Positions 38,904 to 42,444 of a stretch of DNA of 42,444 nt are shown one piece after another. Source of the DNA: SVQP01 sp045594445. GTDB lineage: Bacteria; Bacillota; Clostridia; Oscillospirales; CAG-272. The stretch lies in assembly GCA_045594445.1 (NCBI GenBank), contig JAZNYL010000075.1, positions 1 to 42,444 on the forward strand, in the 5' to 3' direction. The position numbers were made by a program, and so were the translations under genes. Under the pieces are notes generated by a model. That model was not told the origin of the DNA, did not search any database, and saw nothing but the letters and a program-made list of their open reading frames with translations. How positions within the stretch are numbered: position 1 is the stretch's first letter; each line of letters opens with the position of its first letter.

Positions 38904-39584
38904 ATGAAAAAAATCATCGTTTACGTGTTAGTATTCAGCATACTTGCATGCTTGGCTTCGTGTGATCGTCCGAGTCAGGAGGGAAGCACCGCGCCCGTGC
39001 AAGAGGGCGTGCAGGAGAACCCGGGAGATTTGTACGACGGGATCGAAACGGGCATTTTGATGGAGGGGAGCATTGGCGCTTACTGGAAGCTCAACGGTGA
39101 AACGCTTACCTTGTTCGGCAGCGGCGCGTTTATCTCCATGGCTGCAGGCTTTTTTCCGTGGAGAAGCTTTGACGAGTGTATTGTCAAGGTGCGCATTGAA
39201 AGCGGCGTGACCTCCATCGGCACCTATGCCTTTCACAGCTATGATCTTCTGGAGCAAGTGATCGTTGAAAACGGCGCTCTGGTCGGCATGGGCATGGGAT
39301 GCTTTGGCGACAATACACGACTGGAGCGCGTGGAATTGGGAGACTCCCTGAAGGCTATACCGTCCGAAGCGTTTATTCGCTGCACGTCCTTGGAATACGT
39401 CAGCATTCCCGCAACCGTTACGCAAATCGGTTACGAGGCTTTCAAGTACTGTGATTCTCTGAAAACTGTTTATTTTGGCGGCAGTCAGGACGATTGGAAT
39501 CGTATCTTGATCGAGCAAGGCAACGAGACGCTCAATCAAGCAGAGATCGTATATCAAAACTCGTCGAATACGGCGCTACGGTAG
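38904..39584 (+). CDS. Lipoprotein with BspA-type leucine-rich repeats
   Basis: 226 residues. A signal peptide ends in a lipobox-like LASC (Cys19), so the protein should be lipid-anchored outside. After a short spacer it carries several BspA-type LRR_5 repeats (VTSIGTYAFHSYDLLEQVIVEN, given by position about residues 90-111; then AFIRCTSLEYVSIPATV and AFKYCDSLKTVYFGG). Such repeats bind surface or host ligands in gut bacteria. The ATG at 38865 lies just after the promoter and lacks a ribosome site. The ATG at 38904 follows GAGG and starts the signal peptide. Confidence 0.85.
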   Translation: MKKIIVYVLVFSILACLASCDRPSQEGSTAPVQEGVQENPGDLYDGIETGILMEGSIGAYWKLNGETLTLFGSGAFISMAAGFFPWRSFDECIVKVRIESGVTSIGTYAFHSYDLLEQVIVENGALVGMGMGCFGDNTRLERVELGDSLKAIPSEAFIRCTSLEYVSIPATVTQIGYEAFKYCDSLKTVYFGGSQDDWNRILIEQGNETLNQAEIVYQNSSNTALR

Positions 39585-39668
39585 ATCAGAAGCAAGAAGC
39601 AAATCAAGAGCAGTTGAGACAATAAAATTGTGCATAAAATCTGTTTCAACTATTATTTGGAGAGAAAT

Positions 39669-39857
39669 ATGGCAAATATAAAATTTGTAACAGCCGGAAT
39701 ACAAAACCCGCAAGGTAAACCGAGGGTGTATTTTTCTTGTCATCCTATGGATTTTAATAAAGTATTTCAAGATGACTTGCAACCCTATTACGACTTCTGC
39801 CCGGCAGACGAGGAGATCCTCGTCGAGATTATCGAAAGGTACGGTAATACCGTATGA
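39669..39857 (+). pseudogene. Truncated relative of the TIR-TPR N-terminus
   Basis: 62 codons with a good ribosome site (TTGGAGAG six bases before ATG). Residues about 12-30, NPQGKPRVYFSCHPMDF, match NPKGKPRVYFTCHPEDF at the start of the 1086-residue TIR-TPR protein. Homology is lost after about residue 36. The remaining tail, CPADEEILVEIIERYGNTV, has no counterpart there and looks like the end of another gene, so a deletion may have fused two genes in frame. Its stop overlaps the next ATG (ATGA). It could be translated, but a TIR function is not possible at this length. Confidence 0.65.
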
Positions 39858-40708
39858 ACAAGCTAAAGCAAAACCGTGCGGTGAGTTTTATTGTTGTCAC
39901 GCTGGTATACATAATTGCCACCGTGGTGGGTGTGCTTGTCTATCGCGCGCTTATGCTGGATTGGTGGCTGTCGCTGCTCATTGCAGACGTCGCGGCAACC
40001 GTGGCAACCTTTATTTTCAGTTTGATATTCAAAAACGCATCGGTCTACGACCCCTATTGGAGCGTGCAACCGCCTGTCATCCTCGTGGCGTTTGCCATTG
40101 GTAGGGAGCTGACGCTCCTCGGAGTTCTTCTGCTTGTGGTCGTGTCCTTTTGGGCGATCCGCTTGACGGCGAACTGGGCGTACACCTTCGGAAATCTCAA
40201 TCATCAGGATTGGCGTTACACCATGCTTCATGAAAAGACGGGGGTATTTTATCCCATCATCAATTTCGTGGGCATTCATATGGTGCCGACGCTGGTGGTG
40301 TACGGCTGTATTTTGCCCGGTGTTTACGCCATCCGTGAAGGACTTTCAGCCAATATCGCAAGCGTGCTGTTCCTGTGCCTGTCCCTCTGCGCGGCAAGCA
40401 TGCAAGGGATCGCGGATATGCAAATGCACAAATTCCGCAAGAATCGCACCGCGCCCTTTATCCGCGTAGGCCTTTGGAAATATTCGCGCCATCCCAACTA
40501 TCTCGGTGAGATTCTCATGTGGTGGGGCGTGGGTCTGTCCGTACTTTGCGCGGCATCAAGCGCGTGGTATCTCGCGGCGGGTGCTGTAGCAAATACGGTA
40601 CTGTTTTTGGCGGTCAGCATTCCTATGGCGGACAAACGCCAGTCCCGCAAGGACGGCTTTGCTGAATATAAAAAGCAGACAAGAATGCTGCTGCCCATCA
40701 AAAAATAA
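39854..40708 (+). CDS. DUF1295 family membrane protein (steroid reductase/isoprenylcysteine methyltransferase-like)
   Basis: 284 residues with about eight hydrophobic segments. The C-terminal signature RVGLWKYSRHPNYLGEILMWWG (given by position, about residues 204-225) is that of the DUF1295 and isoprenylcysteine carboxyl methyltransferase-like superfamily, and YDPYWSVQPP near residue 66 is also typical. These are integral membrane enzymes or reductases of largely unknown substrate. The ATG overlaps the stop of the truncated TIR-like frame. An EamA transporter gene follows 27 bases later. Confidence 0.9.
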   Translation: MNKLKQNRAVSFIVVTLVYIIATVVGVLVYRALMLDWWLSLLIADVAATVATFIFSLIFKNASVYDPYWSVQPPVILVAFAIGRELTLLGVLLLVVVSFWAIRLTANWAYTFGNLNHQDWRYTMLHEKTGVFYPIINFVGIHMVPTLVVYGCILPGVYAIREGLSANIASVLFLCLSLCAASMQGIADMQMHKFRKNRTAPFIRVGLWKYSRHPNYLGEILMWWGVGLSVLCAASSAWYLAAGAVANTVLFLAVSIPMADKRQSRKDGFAEYKKQTRMLLPIKK

Positions 40709-40735
40709 TTTCTTACATAAGAAAAAGGTACGACT

Positions 40736-41605
40736 ATGCTTTGGATGATTGCTGCTATACTCTCCGCGGTATTTGCGGGGTTAACCTCAATTCTTGCGAA
40801 ATGCGGAATCAAAAAGACCGATTCCGATCTCGCTACAGCGATTCGCACCATGGTGGTGCTGATCTTTTCGTGGGTGATGGTGTTCGTAGTCGGATCGCAA
40901 GGCACGATTGCGGTAATTCCGCCCAAGTCACTGATCTTTTTGATTCTCTCGGGACTTGCTACGGGTGCTTCGTGGATCTGCTACTTTAAGGCGCTTTCAA
41001 TGGGGGACATCAACAAGGTCGTTCCCATAGATAAGTCAAGCACGATACTCACCGTCCTGCTCGCGATCATTTGCTTTGGTGAGACGTCGAATCTGGTATT
41101 CAAGCTGATCGCCACCGCCATTCTCGCGCTTGGAATCTTTCTCATGGTCGAAAAGAAAAAGACCGAAGGACAGGCCAAGGGGCGTTCGTGGATGATCTAC
41201 GCGGTGCTCTCCGCCGTTTTTGCCGCACTCACATCGATACTGGCCAAGGTGGGCATTTCCGGTGTGGAGTCCAATCTTGGCACGGCAATTCGCACGTGCG
41301 TCGTGCTGGTTATGGCTTGGGGAATCGTTTTTGCGCGCGGAAAGCAGAAGCAGCTGCCGTCGCTTGACAAAAAGGAATTGCTATTCATTTCGCTTTCGGG
41401 CATCGCCACGGGAGCATCGTGGTTGTGTTATTACTACGCGATCGGTCATGGACTTGTCAGCGTAGTTGTGCCGATCGACAAGCTGAGTATCATCGTAACC
41501 GTTGCGTTTTCTTATTTTGTGTTCAAGGAAAAGCTTTCGAAAAAATCCTTCCTTGGACTTTGCCTGATGGTCGCAGGTACCTTGCTGATGGCGTTTTTCA
41601 AGTGA
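40736..41605 (+). CDS. EamA family transporter (DMT superfamily)
   Basis: 289 residues with ten hydrophobic segments in two homologous halves. Each half starts with the same motif: LSAVFAGLTSILAKCGIK and LSAVFAALTSILAKVGIS. Each half also contains GLATGASWICYFKAL or GIATGASWLCYYYAI and a conserved VPIDKxS. This is the drug/metabolite exporter family; the substrate is unknown. AAAGG precedes ATG by about seven bases. The next gene begins 21 bases after the stop, so the two may be one transcript. Confidence 0.93.
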   Translation: MLWMIAAILSAVFAGLTSILAKCGIKKTDSDLATAIRTMVVLIFSWVMVFVVGSQGTIAVIPPKSLIFLILSGLATGASWICYFKALSMGDINKVVPIDKSSTILTVLLAIICFGETSNLVFKLIATAILALGIFLMVEKKKTEGQAKGRSWMIYAVLSAVFAALTSILAKVGISGVESNLGTAIRTCVVLVMAWGIVFARGKQKQLPSLDKKELLFISLSGIATGASWLCYYYAIGHGLVSVVVPIDKLSIIVTVAFSYFVFKEKLSKKSFLGLCLMVAGTLLMAFFK

Positions 41606-41626
41606 TGATAAGGAGATAAAATTGAT

Positions 41627-41998
41627 ATGATAAACGATTACGAATCCGAAGCTCGCTCTCGTTGGGGCAACACCGATGCCTATCGAGAGCACGAGCAAAA
41701 AACAAAGAATTACACAAAAGAGAAGTGGGCAGAAGCAAACGATGGCATGATGGCGATCTTTGCAGAGTTTGCCGCGTGCAAGACGAGCGGTGCGAGTGCT
41801 GATTCTTCAGAAGCACAGGCACTTGTAGCCAAGCTTCAAGCGCACATCACCGCCAACTACTACACTTGCACCGACGAGATCCTCGCAGGGCTTGGCAAGA
41901 TGTATGTCGCCGACGAGCGATTCAAAAAGAACATCGACAAGTACGGCGAGGGAACTGCTGAGTTTGCAGCTGATGCAATTGCTGCCTACACGAAGTAA
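41627..41998 (+). CDS. Stand-alone TipAS antibiotic-recognition domain
   Basis: 123 residues matching the TipAS domain: YRESEARS-like N-terminus (here YESEARSRWGNTDAYREHEQKT, by position residues 5-26), FAEFAACKTSG, and the C-terminal YYTCTDEILAGLGKMYVADERFKKNIDKYG (by position, about residues 81-110). In TipA-type regulators this domain follows a MerR helix-turn-helix and binds thiopeptide antibiotics. Here it has no DNA-binding part. AAGGAG precedes ATG. The TAA at 41996 ends the protein normally, right at the edge of the suspected chimeric junction. Confidence 0.88.
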   Translation: MINDYESEARSRWGNTDAYREHEQKTKNYTKEKWAEANDGMMAIFAEFAACKTSGASADSSEAQALVAKLQAHITANYYTCTDEILAGLGKMYVADERFKKNIDKYGEGTAEFAADAIAAYTK

Positions 41999-42000
41999 AT

Positions 42001-42395
42001 AAATATCCTGACAGAAAGATAGAGATAATTGATTCACTTGCAGCTTCATCTGGATATGGACTTCTTATGGATATACTTGCAGATAAAAGAGATCAGGGAC
42101 TTAGCTTTGAAGATCTTTGCACATTTGCTCTTGATATAAGAAACAAAGTGCAGCACTGGTTCTTCTCAACCGATCTTACATTCTATATAAAAGGAGGCAG
42201 AGTATCCAAAACAGCAGGATTTGTAGGATCTATGCTCAATATCTGTCCGCTTCTTAATGTGAATATAGAAGGTAAGCTTATCCCAAGAGAGAAGGTTAGA
42301 ACCAAGAAGAAGGTATCACAAAGAGTTGTCGATATCATGGAAGAAAGGGCACTTGGCGGCAAAGACTATAGTGGCAAGTGCTTCATATCCCAGTC
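42001..42395 (+). pseudogene. Internal fragment of a DegV family protein (probably chimeric)
   Basis: An open frame of 131 codons encodes the middle and C-terminal part of a DegV fatty-acid-binding protein: KYPDRKIEIIDSLAASSGYG, then WFFSTDLTFYIKGGRVSKTAG and NICPLLNVN. The first 80-100 residues (with the STAD loop) and the last part are missing. It has no start codon or ribosome site. The frame begins directly after the TipAS stop and ends directly in adapter. Codon use (many ATA, AGA, CTT) differs from the rest of the window. It is most likely a read-derived insert from another genome joined by the assembler. Confidence 0.8.
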
Positions 42396-42444
42396 AAGTC
42401 GGAGGCCAAGCGGTCTTAGGAAGACAACCACCTATCCCAACTCC
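42396..42444 (+). other. Terminal MGI/DNBSEQ adapter (contaminant)
   Basis: These 49 bases are the start of the same adapter as at 93-141, with the same ten-base index CCACCTATCC and one base difference (canonical AAGTCGGAGG here). The window stops inside the adapter. Confidence 0.97.

Overview
The window looks like one complete contig from a metagenome assembly of an uncultured gut-type Clostridia member (Bacillota). The reasons are strong AGGAGG ribosome sites, sigma-A promoters with TTGACA-17-TATAAT spacing, moderate GC content, and families common in that group: COG1313 radical SAM proteins, a TetM-like GTPase with a NYN tail, DUF6512, DUF2200, and GH43 lipoproteins. I saw no rRNA, tRNA, phage module, insertion sequence or CRISPR array. 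Both contig ends carry MGI/DNBSEQ library adapter. A complete adapter with a 10-base index sits at 93-176 between two copies of the same 90 bp. The last 49 bases are the same adapter and index, preceded by a 395-bp DegV fragment that is probably foreign.

Layout. 177-8000: housekeeping genes (pfkA, a PncC/CinA-type amidase, an MscS channel, a PflX-like radical SAM protein, a GNAT acetyltransferase, a pyrophosphatase-like protein and a TetM-like GTPase fused to a Rae1/YacP-like NYN nuclease). 8000-11520: a small secreted or membrane protein, a uracil permease and an AttH/CrtC-type lipocalin-like protein. 11574-28015: a co-directional accessory locus closed by a strong terminator. 28060-34044: a DUF6512 protein, an HTH regulator and a tightly packed run of small enzymes. 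34062-35141: a GH43 lipoprotein. 35404-39857: a large TIR-TPR protein, a BspA-like lipoprotein and a truncated relative of the TIR-TPR N-terminus. 39854-41998: a DUF1295 membrane protein, an EamA transporter and a stand-alone TipAS domain.

The most interesting part is 11574-28015. It encodes a membrane HExxH peptidase; a membrane protein with two TrkA-N-like Rossmann domains and a RyR domain; and a 1209-residue ClpA/B-AAA, degenerate receiver-like, FtsH-AAA and M41 fusion without membrane segments. These are followed by a YbjN-like protein; a VWA, PP2C phosphatase and Ser/Thr kinase triad of the TerY-P type; two proteins that start with the same RanBP2-type zinc finger (one BspA-repeat and membrane, one Sel1-repeat); a transglutaminase-like thiol enzyme; and a CARF plus PD-(D/E)xK protein of the Card1/DUF1887 type with no CRISPR system nearby. 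My inference is a phosphorylation-controlled stress or immunity system. It would sense through the RyR, Rossmann and CARF domains, relay through VWA, PP2C and kinase, and act through proteolysis and possibly nucleic acid cleavage. The TIR-TPR gene 7.4 kb downstream fits the same theme. Function is inferred from domains only.
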